In this document: positions 53,123 to 62,027 of the stretch, piece by piece
Layout: every line of letters begins with the position of its first letter
Numbering within the stretch: the first letter of the stretch is position 1
NCBI GenBank assembly: GCA_035943095.1
Contig: DASZCN010000037.1
Coordinates: 1-64,000, forward strand
Source: AG41 sp035943095
GTDB taxonomy: Bacteria; Gemmatimonadota; Gemmatimonadetes; Gemmatimonadales; GWC2-71-9
Reading direction: 5' to 3'
Length of the DNA: 64,000 nucleotides
Notes under the pieces: generated by a model
Databases searched by the model: none
Told to the model about the DNA's origin: nothing
What the model saw: the letters and a program-made list of their open reading frames with translations, nothing else
Made by a program: the position numbers and the translations under genes

Positions 53123-54975
53123 TCGTGGTTCGCGCACTCGGGCCGGTGGATGTGCGCGTGCGCGGGGCGGCCGCTCCGGCGGAGCTGCTGTGGAAGAAGA
53201 ACTTGGCGCTGCTCGTGTACCTCGCGCGCTCGCCGAAGCGCGCCCGAACACGCGAGCACCTCGTGGGGATGCTGTGGGGAGACAAGCCAGATGAAAAGGC
53301 GCGACGCTCCCTCAACGAAGCTCTGCGAGAGCTGCGCCGGTCCACGAGCGACGGCGCGCTCCAGTCCGACAACACGCAGGTACGGGTGACCGCTGAAGCG
53401 GTGGAGCTCGATACGGACGAATTCGAGACGCTGGCGCGAGCCGGGGACTATGCCGGTGCCGCGAGTCTCGTGCACGGCGAGTTCATGGAGGGGTTCAGCG
53501 TGAAGGGGGCGTCCGAATTCGATTTGTGGCTGTCGACGGAGCGGGAGTTCTGGCGCCGGCGCTGCGTTGACGTCCAGGTGCTGCGGGTCGAGCAGCTCAA
53601 CGCGGGCGGAAGCGTGGCGGCGGCGATCGACCTGATCAGCGCGGCGCGCAGGCTCGACTGGCGCCGCGAATCCGCGGTGCGGACGGCCATGCGTGCGCTC
53701 GCGCTCGCCGGCGATCGGGCGGGGGCGCTGGCGCTGTCCGACGAGTTCGTCGCCCGACTGAAGCGAGAGCTCGGGGCCGAGCCCGACGCGGAGACGCGGG
53801 CGCTGGCGGGGCGTGTGCGCCAAGAGCGCGAGTGGCGACTGCCGGAGGGTGCGCCGCAGGAGCCGTCCGGCGGCCCGCAACGGGTCCCCCTCGTGGGCCG
53901 GGCGGCGGAGCTGGAGCGGCTGAGCGAAGCGTGGACCACGTGCCGGACAAAGTCACAGGGCACGGTGGTGGTGATCGAGGGGGACGCGGGGACCGGGAAG
54001 ACACGACTTGCGGAGGAGTTGGTAGCCCGTGCCCGGCTCGACGGCGCCGTGGCGGTGGGAGTACGCGCCGTCGAAGCAGATGGCGCGGAGCCGTGGAGCG
54101 GAGTCTTTGGGATCGCGCGCGGCGGACTCCTCGAGGCTCCGGGTGTCGCCGGAGCACCGCCCTCCGCCCTCGATCAACTGCGCGGCCGGGCGCCGGCCGA
54201 CGCGCCGGGCCGCGCGTTCTCGGAACTGCTGCAAGCCGTCGCAGAAGAGCAGCCCGTGGTCGTGTTCCTCGACGACGCGCAGTGGCTTGATCGGGACTCC
54301 CTGTTGGCCCTCTGCGCCGCCGCCCGCGACTTGGCCGGCGCACGCGTGTTGTGCCTCATCACCGTGGCCCCCCAACCCGCGCCGCCCGAGCTGGACGAGC
54401 TTCGGGCCCGCGTAGGTCGAGAGCTCCCGGGCGCTGTCGTGAAGGTCGGGCCACTGGGCGAGGACGCCGTACACGAGCTCGCCCACCGGGCGTTGCCTTC
54501 ATATACGACTGGGCAACTCCAGCGCGTCACACGTCGCGTGCTGGCCGACACCGCGGGCATACCCCTGCTGGTGGGAGCGCTCCTGGCCGCGGTGGCGAGT
54601 GGTTTGGAGCTGGGGGCACACGGCGGAGCCTGGCCGGAGACCAATAGAACACTCAACGATACGTTGCCGGGGGAGCTCCCGGACAACGTCGTCGCAGCTA
54701 TTCGGGTCAACTTTCGCCGGCTGTCGGCCGGCGCGCAGGAAGTGCTGGTCGTAGCGGCGGTCCTCGGGGGACGCGTGAGCACGGCGCGGCTCGAGCGGGC
54801 GTCGGGAGTCGCGGGAGAGTCGCTGGCCCGCGCACTCGACGAGCTGGAGTGGCAGCGCTGGCTCGTGGCCGAGCGACGAGGTTACACGTTCGTGGCGCGT
54901 ATCGTCCGGCAGGTGCTCGATCGGGACATGCTCGTTGAGGGGAAGCGCCAACGGATCAGAAGTGCCGACACTTGA
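53119..54975 (+). CDS. AfsR/SARP-like regulator: winged helix, BTAD and AAA ATPase (pair 1)
   Basis: 618 residues from a GTG with AAGGAGG four bases upstream. The N-terminal winged helix (LLVYLARSPKRARTREHLVG, LWGDKPDEKARRSLNEALRE) is followed by a bacterial transcriptional activator domain (to about 245; AMRALALAGDRAGALAL). An AAA/STAND-type ATPase has Walker A GDAGTGKTRL and Walker B VVVFLDDAQWLD. The AfsR-like C-terminal TPR set is missing. It should bind DNA direct repeats in response to kinase and nucleotide signals. Closely related to the regulator at 58988. Confidence 0.9.
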   Translation: MIVVRALGPVDVRVRGAAAPAELLWKKNLALLVYLARSPKRARTREHLVGMLWGDKPDEKARRSLNEALRELRRSTSDGALQSDNTQVRVTAEAVELDTDEFETLARAGDYAGAASLVHGEFMEGFSVKGASEFDLWLSTEREFWRRRCVDVQVLRVEQLNAGGSVAAAIDLISAARRLDWRRESAVRTAMRALALAGDRAGALALSDEFVARLKRELGAEPDAETRALAGRVRQEREWRLPEGAPQEPSGGPQRVPLVGRAAELERLSEAWTTCRTKSQGTVVVIEGDAGTGKTRLAEELVARARLDGAVAVGVRAVEADGAEPWSGVFGIARGGLLEAPGVAGAPPSALDQLRGRAPADAPGRAFSELLQAVAEEQPVVVFLDDAQWLDRDSLLALCAAARDLAGARVLCLITVAPQPAPPELDELRARVGRELPGAVVKVGPLGEDAVHELAHRALPSYTTGQLQRVTRRVLADTAGIPLLVGALLAAVASGLELGAHGGAWPETNRTLNDTLPGELPDNVVAAIRVNFRRLSAGAQEVLVVAAVLGGRVSTARLERASGVAGESLARALDELEWQRWLVAERRGYTFVARIVRQVLDRDMLVEGKRQRIRSADT

Positions 54976-54993
54976 CCTGGCCTTGACTCAGCC
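54972..54993 (+). promoter_or_regulatory. 11-bp-period direct repeat of SARP-operator type
   Basis: Two adjacent copies of TTGACNNNGCC (54972-54982 and 54983-54993) overlap the regulator stop codon and precede the lipoprotein gene at 55027. SARP proteins bind heptamer direct repeats spaced by one helical turn, so this is a plausible site for the regulator just upstream. Confidence 0.5.
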
Positions 54994-54994
54994 G

Positions 54995-55013
54995 AATGAG
55001 ACTTTCTCTCATT
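54995..55013. promoter_or_regulatory. Inverted repeat upstream of the lipoprotein gene
   Basis: AATGAGA (54995-55001) and TCTCATT (55007-55013) form a 7-bp dyad with a 5-nt centre, immediately after the TTGAC direct repeats and 13 nt before the ATG at 55027. It could be an operator or an mRNA hairpin masking the ribosome site (GGGAGAG). Confidence 0.4.
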
Positions 55014-55026
55014 TCCGGGAGAGTCC

Positions 55027-56223
55027 ATGAAACGTTTCCTGACCATCGCGTTCGTCCTACTCTGGTCGGGAGCCTGTGGCGATCGCCCCACCACCGCACC
55101 GGCGGCGTCATCGCCCAAGCCCAGTGCCGCGCTCCTCAGCGCCCCGCCGCCCAGCCCGCTCGTTCCCGTCGTGGTGCCCGGCCTAACGCTGCACCTGTGG
55201 CCGTTCAGCGGTTTCGGTTTCGGTCAACCTTCCGACCCCGTGAGCCTCATTTGGATCGGCAACGCGGATCCGCGCGCCCTCCGGGCGGCCTTATTGTTCC
55301 TTGACGGCGACCGTACGGCATTCGGGTTCCCGAACGCCTTCCCATTCAACTGCACCTGGCACGACGAGCCCGAGGTTCAACCCGAGGTGGCCTACACCTC
55401 GGCCAGCGGGTGGGTGGGGAGCCCGATCGAGTTGGAATGCGGCACCTACGATCAGGCACGCCTTCACCTGCGGTTCTTCGACGTCGGCGGGGCAACCGTG
55501 GGCGGGGCCCCGTTCGAGGTCTACATCCCGGGCACGCTCGAGCACCAAACCATCAGCTGGGAGCTCGCCGAGCAGATCGTCGTGGTGGACTTCCTGCGGA
55601 GCAGTTTGCTCGATCCGACCGTCCCGCTGTTCGCCACCGATCAGATCAATCCGTCACCCTTCGGGACGATTCCCGCCGTCGTCTACAAGGGTGTGCCGGC
55701 CGGCCTCCGCCAAGCGATCGGCGGGCCGCTCGGGGACGTCACGGACCCCGTACCGATCGCCAACGATGGTCACGCGACGGTGTTGAATCTCTCCGCGAGT
55801 GTCGGGGGTCAGCCGCTGGTCGCCCACCGCCGGTTCGTGGAGCCCTTCGACCAGGTCATTCCGCAGCCGTTCTGTGGACCCGGCCCGGACGCGTTCCTTT
55901 ATGTGAACGGACCGGTGACGCTCGACCAGCAGGTGGTGTTCACGCCTTCAGAAAACTACCTCAGCCACTTCCACGCGGTCGCGCATCTGGACGTGACGCC
56001 GGTGGATCCCGCGACGGGCCAACCGATCGGAGCGACGTACAAGGCGGTGGTCCTCGAGGATCACAAGGGAATCCTCACCGACGCGGTGTCTTTGTCGACG
56101 TTCGTCACATTGCGCATCACGCTGCCACCGAGCGCGCTGTTCCACGGCCGTCTGGAGTTCGAATTCGCCGTGGGGCCGGGCGGCGTTACAAGGGAAACGA
56201 CGAGCGTGCGCTGCGGGGCGTAG
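55027..56223 (+). CDS. Uncharacterised exported lipoprotein
   Basis: 398 residues. The N-terminus MKRFLTIAFVLLWSGACGD is a lipoprotein signal with Cys17. A Pro/Ala-rich linker follows to about residue 50, then a beta-rich body with no family I recognise (LHLWPFSGFGFGQPSDPVSL; HFHAVAHLDVTPVDPATGQP). Four Cys beyond the lipobox may form disulfides. It follows pair 1 and the TTGAC direct repeats, so it may be a target of that regulator. It is convergent with the second kinase gene. Confidence 0.8.
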   Translation: MKRFLTIAFVLLWSGACGDRPTTAPAASSPKPSAALLSAPPPSPLVPVVVPGLTLHLWPFSGFGFGQPSDPVSLIWIGNADPRALRAALLFLDGDRTAFGFPNAFPFNCTWHDEPEVQPEVAYTSASGWVGSPIELECGTYDQARLHLRFFDVGGATVGGAPFEVYIPGTLEHQTISWELAEQIVVVDFLRSSLLDPTVPLFATDQINPSPFGTIPAVVYKGVPAGLRQAIGGPLGDVTDPVPIANDGHATVLNLSASVGGQPLVAHRRFVEPFDQVIPQPFCGPGPDAFLYVNGPVTLDQQVVFTPSENYLSHFHAVAHLDVTPVDPATGQPIGATYKAVVLEDHKGILTDAVSLSTFVTLRITLPPSALFHGRLEFEFAVGPGGVTRETTSVRCGA

Positions 56224-56228
56224 AGTCG

Positions 56229-58928
56229 TCAGTTCCGCGGGCTGGGCCGGCACAGGCGCTCGATTTCGGGCCGCGCCGCCTGGTCCACGTAGCCGATCAG
56301 GGACTCGAAGGATCCACAGGCGCGCGCGGCGGCGGTCGTGTCGTGACGCGCGACGGCGACGCGGGCCATGTCGAGCCGCAACGGCCAGAGAGAGGCGACG
56401 AGCTCGAGGGGCGCGCTGAGCACGGCGTAACGCCGCGTGGCGCCATCCCAGAGACGCAAGGCGCGCGTCGTGTCTCCGCGCCGCAACGCCGCTTGCGCCT
56501 GAAGGTCGGCATTGAGACTCGCCGGAACCGGACCGCGGGAGGCGAGCCAGGCCAGGGCCGTGGTGTGCCTCCGGGGCTCGATCCCGAGCCGGGCCAGCAC
56601 CCAGTGGGCGACGGCATCCGTGTCCGGGCCAGCGCGGATGCGCGCGCTCGTGCGATCCGCTGCCGGTGTCACGTCCTCGAGCGTCGCGACGCGGGTCGCG
56701 CGAACGACCAGCACCCACAGGTCACGCTCCCGAGCGGCCCATGACCCGGTCGCGCGGGCCAGACGCTGGCGAGCGCTGTCGGGCCAGCCGGCCGCGAGGT
56801 CGGCGGCCACGCCGAATCGAAGGGCGAGCGTGCGCTCGGCGTCCGTCGCTCCGCGCCGTTCGAGGCACCGCAGCACCACGCGCGCGGGCCCCTCGCGCTG
56901 GGCGCGGGTGCCGAACGCCGCAGCCTGGAAGGCGAGGTATTGCAGCGCGAGGAAGCTGTGCTGGCACGCCGTTCGGAGCAGGGCCAGCTGATCTGGCGCC
57001 GTGCCGAGGATGAGCGTATCTGCGATACCGACGGCCTCGGCCACCACCGACGTTGAATCGATCCTCAGGTACCGGTGAATGAGATCGGCGGTCTCGCGCC
57101 GGTCGCCCGTCTGGTTTGACAGGGCAATCAAGTGTCCGATGGCAGGCGAGAACCGCGGATCCAAGTCGAGCACCCGATTGAACGCGACCGAGGCCTCACC
57201 GACCGGCTGATCGAACAGGCCACCGAAGTGGAAATAGAACTCTCCCAGCACGTACCACGCCTGCGGATATCCCGGAGCCTGCTCGGTAGCGCGCTTGAAC
57301 CGGTCGAGCGCCGTGATGCCGTCGCCTTGCGCGAGCAAGAGTTGGAATCCGTCGAGCAGCAGGCTGTCCGCGGGCGACAGCCCGGTCTGGTAGCGCTCCG
57401 CCCCGCGCAGAGCGGCCTCGAAGGCGTGTCCGCTGGGGTCGACCTGCGCCGCGACGAGGGCGAGCCGGAGTCGCCCGATGGCGAAGTCCGGATCGAGCTG
57501 AATCACGCGCGTGTATTGGCTCCGGGCGACACGGTAGTCGCCGCGTCGGAATGCCGCCTCCGCGTTCAGATACGCCGCGACCGCCTCCGGTCCGCCGTTC
57601 GGTAGCGTCACATCGGGGCCGGGCGTGAATTCCGGATACAGCGCAGCCCACACCCGATCCATGACGTCCGACTCCTCGGCGCCCACGCGGCCCGTGGCGC
57701 TGCCGCTGCGACGAGCACGTCCGTCCTCGTACAGGGTCGCAGTCAGCGAGACGGTCGGGCCCGCAAAGGTCACGCTCCCTTGAACGAAGAACGTCGCCCC
57801 GAGCCGGCAGGCGAGATCCCGGGCCTCCGCGTTGGACGGGGTCTCGGTTGCGATCTGCGCGGCCACCCGGCCGAACGACACGATCTCGCTCAGACGCTCG
57901 ACCGGGCGAAATCGTGAGATGAAATACTCGGGCAGCTGCCGGGCGGGATACGGCGGCGTGCCCAGGACGGTGAAGGGCATTACGGCGAGGCGAGTCGGCT
58001 CGTCGCGTGGGACCCGGCAGCTGCCCTGCGCGCCGGTGATGATGCGTAGTACTCCGGCTGCACTCATGGCGACGATGGCGGCCGCCGCCCACGGGCGCCA
58101 CGGCCGGCGCCGTGCCCGGTCGAGCTGCGCGAGCCACGCGCCCGCGCTAGCGGGGCGGTCGTCCGGCCGTGGCGCGAGCGGCGCGATCAGAGCGGAGGCG
58201 AAACGCGCGGAGAGCCTCGATCGGCCGGTCCGGAGGATGCGTGCGAGCGGGGCAGGTGCGCTCTGGAAGGGTGGCGGCGCGCCGGCCAGCGCCTCGAAGG
58301 CGACGACCGCGAGGGCGTGCAGGTCGGCGCGCCCGTCGACGCGCCCGCTCGCTGCCTGCTCCGGGGCCATGTACCCCGGCGTGCCGATGACGGCCCCCGG
58401 CTGGGTGAGCGAAGATTCTTCGGCGGCGCCTTCGACGCGCGCGATGCCGAAATCCGCGAGGAATGCGCGCCCGCTGTCTTCCTCGAGCAGGATGTTGGCC
58501 GGCTTGACGTCGCGATGAACGATCCCGCGCCGGTGTGCGTAGCCGAGCGCGTCAGCGATTTCCCGCACGATGCGGAGCACCTGATCGCTGGTCAGGCGTG
58601 TGGCACCGCGGAGCCGGTCGTCGAGGGAATCGCCGCGCACGAACGTCATGATGAGGTAGCTGATGCCGTCCCGCGTGTCGAAGTCGTAGACGCGTACGAC
58701 GTGGGGATGATCGAGCGAGGCGCCGAGCGTGGCCTCGCGGCGGAAGCGCTCGCGACGCATCTCGCTGGCCGCGACCTCGGGGGGCAGAACCTTGACCGCG
58801 ACGATATGGCCGAGGGTGCGGTGGCGGGCCCGGAACACGGCACCCATGCCGCCGACGCCAGCAAGGCCGAGGACTTCGTACCGGTCGCCGACGGCGCGCT
58901 GAACGGCATCCAGGGCAGGCGGATCCAT
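56229..58928 (-). CDS. Transmembrane Ser/Thr protein kinase with TPR-rich C-terminus (pair 2)
   Basis: 899 residues. The kinase domain (about 17-265) has GVGGMGAVFRA, Lys46 in VAVKVL, HRDVKPANI, LADFGIARV and GYMAPEQAASG. A membrane helix follows (WAAAAIVAMSAAGVLRII), then a TolB/adenylate-cyclase-associated-like segment (SYxxxR region, FVQGSVTFAGPTVSLTATLY) and TPR repeats (AEAAFRRGDYRVARSQYTRV). It is divergent by 59 bp from a BTAD regulator, mirroring pair 1 in a different orientation. Confidence 0.92.
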   Translation of the reverse strand: MDPPALDAVQRAVGDRYEVLGLAGVGGMGAVFRARHRTLGHIVAVKVLPPEVAASEMRRERFRREATLGASLDHPHVVRVYDFDTRDGISYLIMTFVRGDSLDDRLRGATRLTSDQVLRIVREIADALGYAHRRGIVHRDVKPANILLEEDSGRAFLADFGIARVEGAAEESSLTQPGAVIGTPGYMAPEQAASGRVDGRADLHALAVVAFEALAGAPPPFQSAPAPLARILRTGRSRLSARFASALIAPLAPRPDDRPASAGAWLAQLDRARRRPWRPWAAAAIVAMSAAGVLRIITGAQGSCRVPRDEPTRLAVMPFTVLGTPPYPARQLPEYFISRFRPVERLSEIVSFGRVAAQIATETPSNAEARDLACRLGATFFVQGSVTFAGPTVSLTATLYEDGRARRSGSATGRVGAEESDVMDRVWAALYPEFTPGPDVTLPNGGPEAVAAYLNAEAAFRRGDYRVARSQYTRVIQLDPDFAIGRLRLALVAAQVDPSGHAFEAALRGAERYQTGLSPADSLLLDGFQLLLAQGDGITALDRFKRATEQAPGYPQAWYVLGEFYFHFGGLFDQPVGEASVAFNRVLDLDPRFSPAIGHLIALSNQTGDRRETADLIHRYLRIDSTSVVAEAVGIADTLILGTAPDQLALLRTACQHSFLALQYLAFQAAAFGTRAQREGPARVVLRCLERRGATDAERTLALRFGVAADLAAGWPDSARQRLARATGSWAARERDLWVLVVRATRVATLEDVTPAADRTSARIRAGPDTDAVAHWVLARLGIEPRRHTTALAWLASRGPVPASLNADLQAQAALRRGDTTRALRLWDGATRRYAVLSAPLELVASLWPLRLDMARVAVARHDTTAAARACGSFESLIGYVDQAARPEIERLCRPSPRN

Positions 58929-58949
58929 CCGCAGAGAATGTAGCCGCGC

Positions 58950-58978
58950 TTGCCCACGGTCGCAGCAGCATCAATAAT
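58950..58978 (+). promoter_or_regulatory. Candidate sigma70-type promoter for the pair 2 regulator
   Basis: TTGCCC (58950-58955) is separated by 17 nt from AATAAT (58973-58978), a 4/6 and 5/6 match to -35 and -10. The start would fall about 3 nt before the ATG at 58988, so the message would be nearly leaderless; no ribosome site is visible. Confidence 0.5.
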
Positions 58979-58987
58979 CGGGGCGCC

Positions 58988-60874
58988 ATGCCTGCCGTTT
59001 TGTGTCGCGTACTCGGCCCGGTCCGTATCACGGTGGCGGGGGCGCCCGCTCCCGCGGAGCTGCTGTGGCGCAAGCACGTCGCCTTGCTCGTCTATCTGGC
59101 ACGCAGTCCCCGCCGGAGCCGGACGCGCGAGCATCTCGTCGGCCTCTTGTGGAGCGATCGCGATGACAAGCAGGCGCGCCACTCGCTCAGCGAGGCGCTT
59201 CGCGTGTTTCGGCGCGTGCTGGGCCACGCCGGCGTTCGAGCTGACGTGGACCAAGTGGGTTTGGCTCCGGACGCGGTGTCGCTCGACTGCGATCGGTTCG
59301 AGGAGTTGAGCGGTCGGGGCGACTGGGTGGCGGCGAGCGCGCTCGTCGAGGGGGAGTTTCTCGAGGGTTTGGCGATTCCGGAGGCGAGCGACTTCGAGAA
59401 CTGGCTCGCGGCGGAGCGCATGCTCTGGCGGACCCGTGCCCTCGAGGCGTTGGAGCGGCGCGCCGCGGCGGAGCTCGACCGCGGCGACTCGGCCGCCGCG
59501 GCGCAGACCGCGCTGCAGGCCGTGGCGCTCGATCGGGCTTCCGAGGCCGCGGGCCGCTCGGCGATGCGAGCGCTGGCGCTCGCGGGCGACAGGGCCGGAG
59601 CATTGCAGCTGGCCGAGGAACTGGCGCGGGTGCTCCGCGCGACGCTCGGGGCCGAGCCGAGCGCGGAGACCGCGCGCCTCGCGGAGCGCATCCGGGACGC
59701 ACGAGTGGGACGACGCGTGATCGGCGCGCCAGCGGCAGCCCCCGCGCGCGCTCCCCTCGTGGGCCGGGTGGCCGAGCTCGCGGAGCTCACGGGTGCGTGG
59801 CGACGCGCGCAGGCTGGCCGCGGGCAGGTCGTAATCGTCGAAGGAGAGCCCGGGGAAGGGAAGACCCGTCTCCTGGACGAGCTGCTCGCGCGCGCGCGAC
59901 TGGATGACGCAACCGTCGGCGCGACCCGCGCGGTACCGGCCGATGCTACGACGCCGTGGAGCGCGCTCGCGGGTCTCTTGGCTGCCGGCCTGGTAGATGC
60001 GCCGGGGATCGCCGGGGCGGCGCCCGAAGCCCTCGCCGCGTTCGCTCAGATCGATCCGGATCTCGGGGGACGATTCGGCGCCGGCGTCCCCGCCGTCGCG
60101 CCGGGCGACGCCCTCCGCGCCGCTGTGCGCGCGTTGGCGGCTGAGCGGCCCGTCCTGCTCGCGCTCGACGACGCGCAATGGCTCGACGCGCAGACGCTCG
60201 CGACCCTGCCCGGGCTCGCACGCGATGTAGCCGCGCGACCCGTCCTGCTGCTGCTAGGCATCGCCCGCGGATCGCCGGCGACCGAGCGCCTCGACGGTGT
60301 GCGATACCAGCTGGGCCGCGATCTGGAGGGCACGGTGATCCGACTTCGGCGGCTCGACGGAAGCTCACTCCGGGAGCTCGTTCGCTGGGCGCTTCCCTAC
60401 TACGGGCCCGAAAACGCCGAGCGCCTCGCCCGCCGCCTCGAAGGCGACACGGCGGGGATTCCGCTCCTCGCCCTGGCGATGCTCGAGGCCGTGGTCCGCG
60501 GGTTCACCCTTCCGTCGACGCCCGACGCGGGGGCGTGGCCTGCGCCCACGCGCACTCTCGTCGACTCGCTGCCGGGCGACCTCCCGCCCTCAGTGATCGG
60601 CGTCATTTGCCAGCGGTTCCGCGACCTGCCAGAGCCCGCGCAACGCGTCCTTGGCGCGGCGGCCGCGTTGGGCGAGCGCCTGAGCGCGCGCCGTCTGGAA
60701 CGTGCCACCGCACTCGAGCGCGTGGTCGTCGAAGAGGCGCTCGACCTCCTCGAGTGGAACCGATGGCTCGTCGCGGACGGCCGCGGCTACGTGTTCGCGG
60801 CGCCAATCGAGCGCGCGGTGCTCTTGCAGGAGATGATTACGCCCGGACAGGCCCGCCGCTATCGGGAGGCGTGA
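58988..60874 (+). CDS. AfsR/SARP-like regulator: winged helix, BTAD and AAA ATPase (pair 2)
   Basis: 628 residues. The layout equals the pair 1 regulator: winged helix (LGPVRITVAGAPAPAELLW, TREHLVGLLWSD), BTAD (SAMRALALAGDRAGALQLAE), then an ATPase with Walker A GEPGEGKTRL and Walker B LLALDDAQWLD. Long stretches are identical to the paralogue (ALLVYLARSP), so the pairs arose by duplication. It probably governs nearby genes such as the PHM-like gene downstream (inference). Confidence 0.9.
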   Translation: MPAVLCRVLGPVRITVAGAPAPAELLWRKHVALLVYLARSPRRSRTREHLVGLLWSDRDDKQARHSLSEALRVFRRVLGHAGVRADVDQVGLAPDAVSLDCDRFEELSGRGDWVAASALVEGEFLEGLAIPEASDFENWLAAERMLWRTRALEALERRAAAELDRGDSAAAAQTALQAVALDRASEAAGRSAMRALALAGDRAGALQLAEELARVLRATLGAEPSAETARLAERIRDARVGRRVIGAPAAAPARAPLVGRVAELAELTGAWRRAQAGRGQVVIVEGEPGEGKTRLLDELLARARLDDATVGATRAVPADATTPWSALAGLLAAGLVDAPGIAGAAPEALAAFAQIDPDLGGRFGAGVPAVAPGDALRAAVRALAAERPVLLALDDAQWLDAQTLATLPGLARDVAARPVLLLLGIARGSPATERLDGVRYQLGRDLEGTVIRLRRLDGSSLRELVRWALPYYGPENAERLARRLEGDTAGIPLLALAMLEAVVRGFTLPSTPDAGAWPAPTRTLVDSLPGDLPPSVIGVICQRFRDLPEPAQRVLGAAAALGERLSARRLERATALERVVVEEALDLLEWNRWLVADGRGYVFAAPIERAVLLQEMITPGQARRYREA

Positions 60875-60917
60875 TCCGCAGCCGCCGCACGAGTGCGGGC
60901 GGCATGAAACAGGTCCG

Positions 60918-60947
60918 TTGCACGACGCTCCGTCTCGTGATTACACT
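60918..60947 (+). promoter_or_regulatory. Weak candidate promoter before the PHM-like gene
   Basis: TTGCAC (60918-60923), an 18-nt spacer and TACACT (60942-60947) lie 8 nt before the ATG at 60956. Matches are modest (3/6 and 4/6). If used, the message would be almost leaderless, as proposed for the gene at 58988. Confidence 0.3.
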
Positions 60948-60955
60948 TCCGCGCT

Positions 60956-62011
60956 ATGACGCGCCTCCTCCTGGGCCTGCTCGTACTGCTCCCCTTGGGC
61001 GACCGAAATGTCGCACCGGCAGCGCCGGGCGCCCGCATCTTTGTCGACGCACGGGCGGACGTCCTCGTCATCGACCTCGCGCCCGTGGACCTGCCGGCCC
61101 ACACACCACATCACGGGATCGCCCAACCGCCCGTGGCGACCCTCGAGATCCCGCAGACAGGGTCCATCTACGGCTTCCGCGTGGAGGTGGTCGATAGCAC
61201 CGGCGCGATGCTCCCCGACGAGCTGATCCACCACTTCAATCTCATTGATCCCGACCACCGGGAGCTGTTTCTCCCCATCTCGCGTCGCTTGCTGGCCGCC
61301 GGACACGAGACCGGTGCGATCCGCCTGCCATGGCTCCTGTTCGGGCTGCCGCTCGAGCGGGGCGAGCACGTCGTGGCGAGCGCCATGGTCGAAAACCTGA
61401 CGGCGACGACCTACCGTCAGGCGCGAGTGCGATTGGTGATGAACTTCACGCCGGGCGGTCGGCCGTGGCCCTTGTTCCGCGCGTCGCCGTGGCAGATGGA
61501 TGTGGCATTTCCGGTGGGCGACAAATCGTTCACGCTCCCGCCCGGACGGTCATCGCGCACCTATGAGGGCCGCCCCGCGGTCGCCGGCAAGATCATCGGC
61601 TTGGGTGGGCACATGCACGACTACGGCCGCGTGATCGAGTTCGCGGACGCGACCACCGGACAGATCATTTACCGGGCGGCGCCGGTCGCCGACTCCGCGG
61701 GCCGGATCGAGTCCGTACCGATCGCCATGCTGTACAGCTGGACGCGCCTGGGCGTCCATATCGTCCCGGACCACCGCTACCGGGTCACGGTCTCGTACGA
61801 CAATCCTACTGGCGAGGCGATTCCGGACGGCGGCATGGGTGTGGTCGGAGGCATCTTCGTGCCGGACCACGGTATCCAATGGCCGGCCGCGGACCCGGGC
61901 GACTCGCTGTATCAACAGGACTATCGCCACTACATGCGGCTCGAAGGCGGCGACATGATGGACATGGGCGGTAAGCCGATGTCCATGCCCATGAAGGCCT
62001 CGCATCATTAA
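60956..62011 (+). CDS. PHM-like copper protein (candidate type II copper monooxygenase)
   Basis: 351 residues with a short signal peptide (LLLGLLVLLPLG). Two motifs parallel the copper sites of peptidylglycine alpha-hydroxylating monooxygenase: a His pair H92-H93 (LIHHFNLID) and H219-x-H221 (GLGGHMHDYGRVIEF), with a possible Met ligand in GGMGVVGG. The tail is Met/His-rich (MMDMGGKPMSMPM, ending SHH), suiting copper uptake. Family-level similarity is by motif only; binding without catalysis is possible. Confidence 0.65.
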   Translation: MTRLLLGLLVLLPLGDRNVAPAAPGARIFVDARADVLVIDLAPVDLPAHTPHHGIAQPPVATLEIPQTGSIYGFRVEVVDSTGAMLPDELIHHFNLIDPDHRELFLPISRRLLAAGHETGAIRLPWLLFGLPLERGEHVVASAMVENLTATTYRQARVRLVMNFTPGGRPWPLFRASPWQMDVAFPVGDKSFTLPPGRSSRTYEGRPAVAGKIIGLGGHMHDYGRVIEFADATTGQIIYRAAPVADSAGRIESVPIAMLYSWTRLGVHIVPDHRYRVTVSYDNPTGEAIPDGGMGVVGGIFVPDHGIQWPAADPGDSLYQQDYRHYMRLEGGDMMDMGGKPMSMPMKASHH

Positions 62012-62027
62012 GTCATCGACCGAGGTC

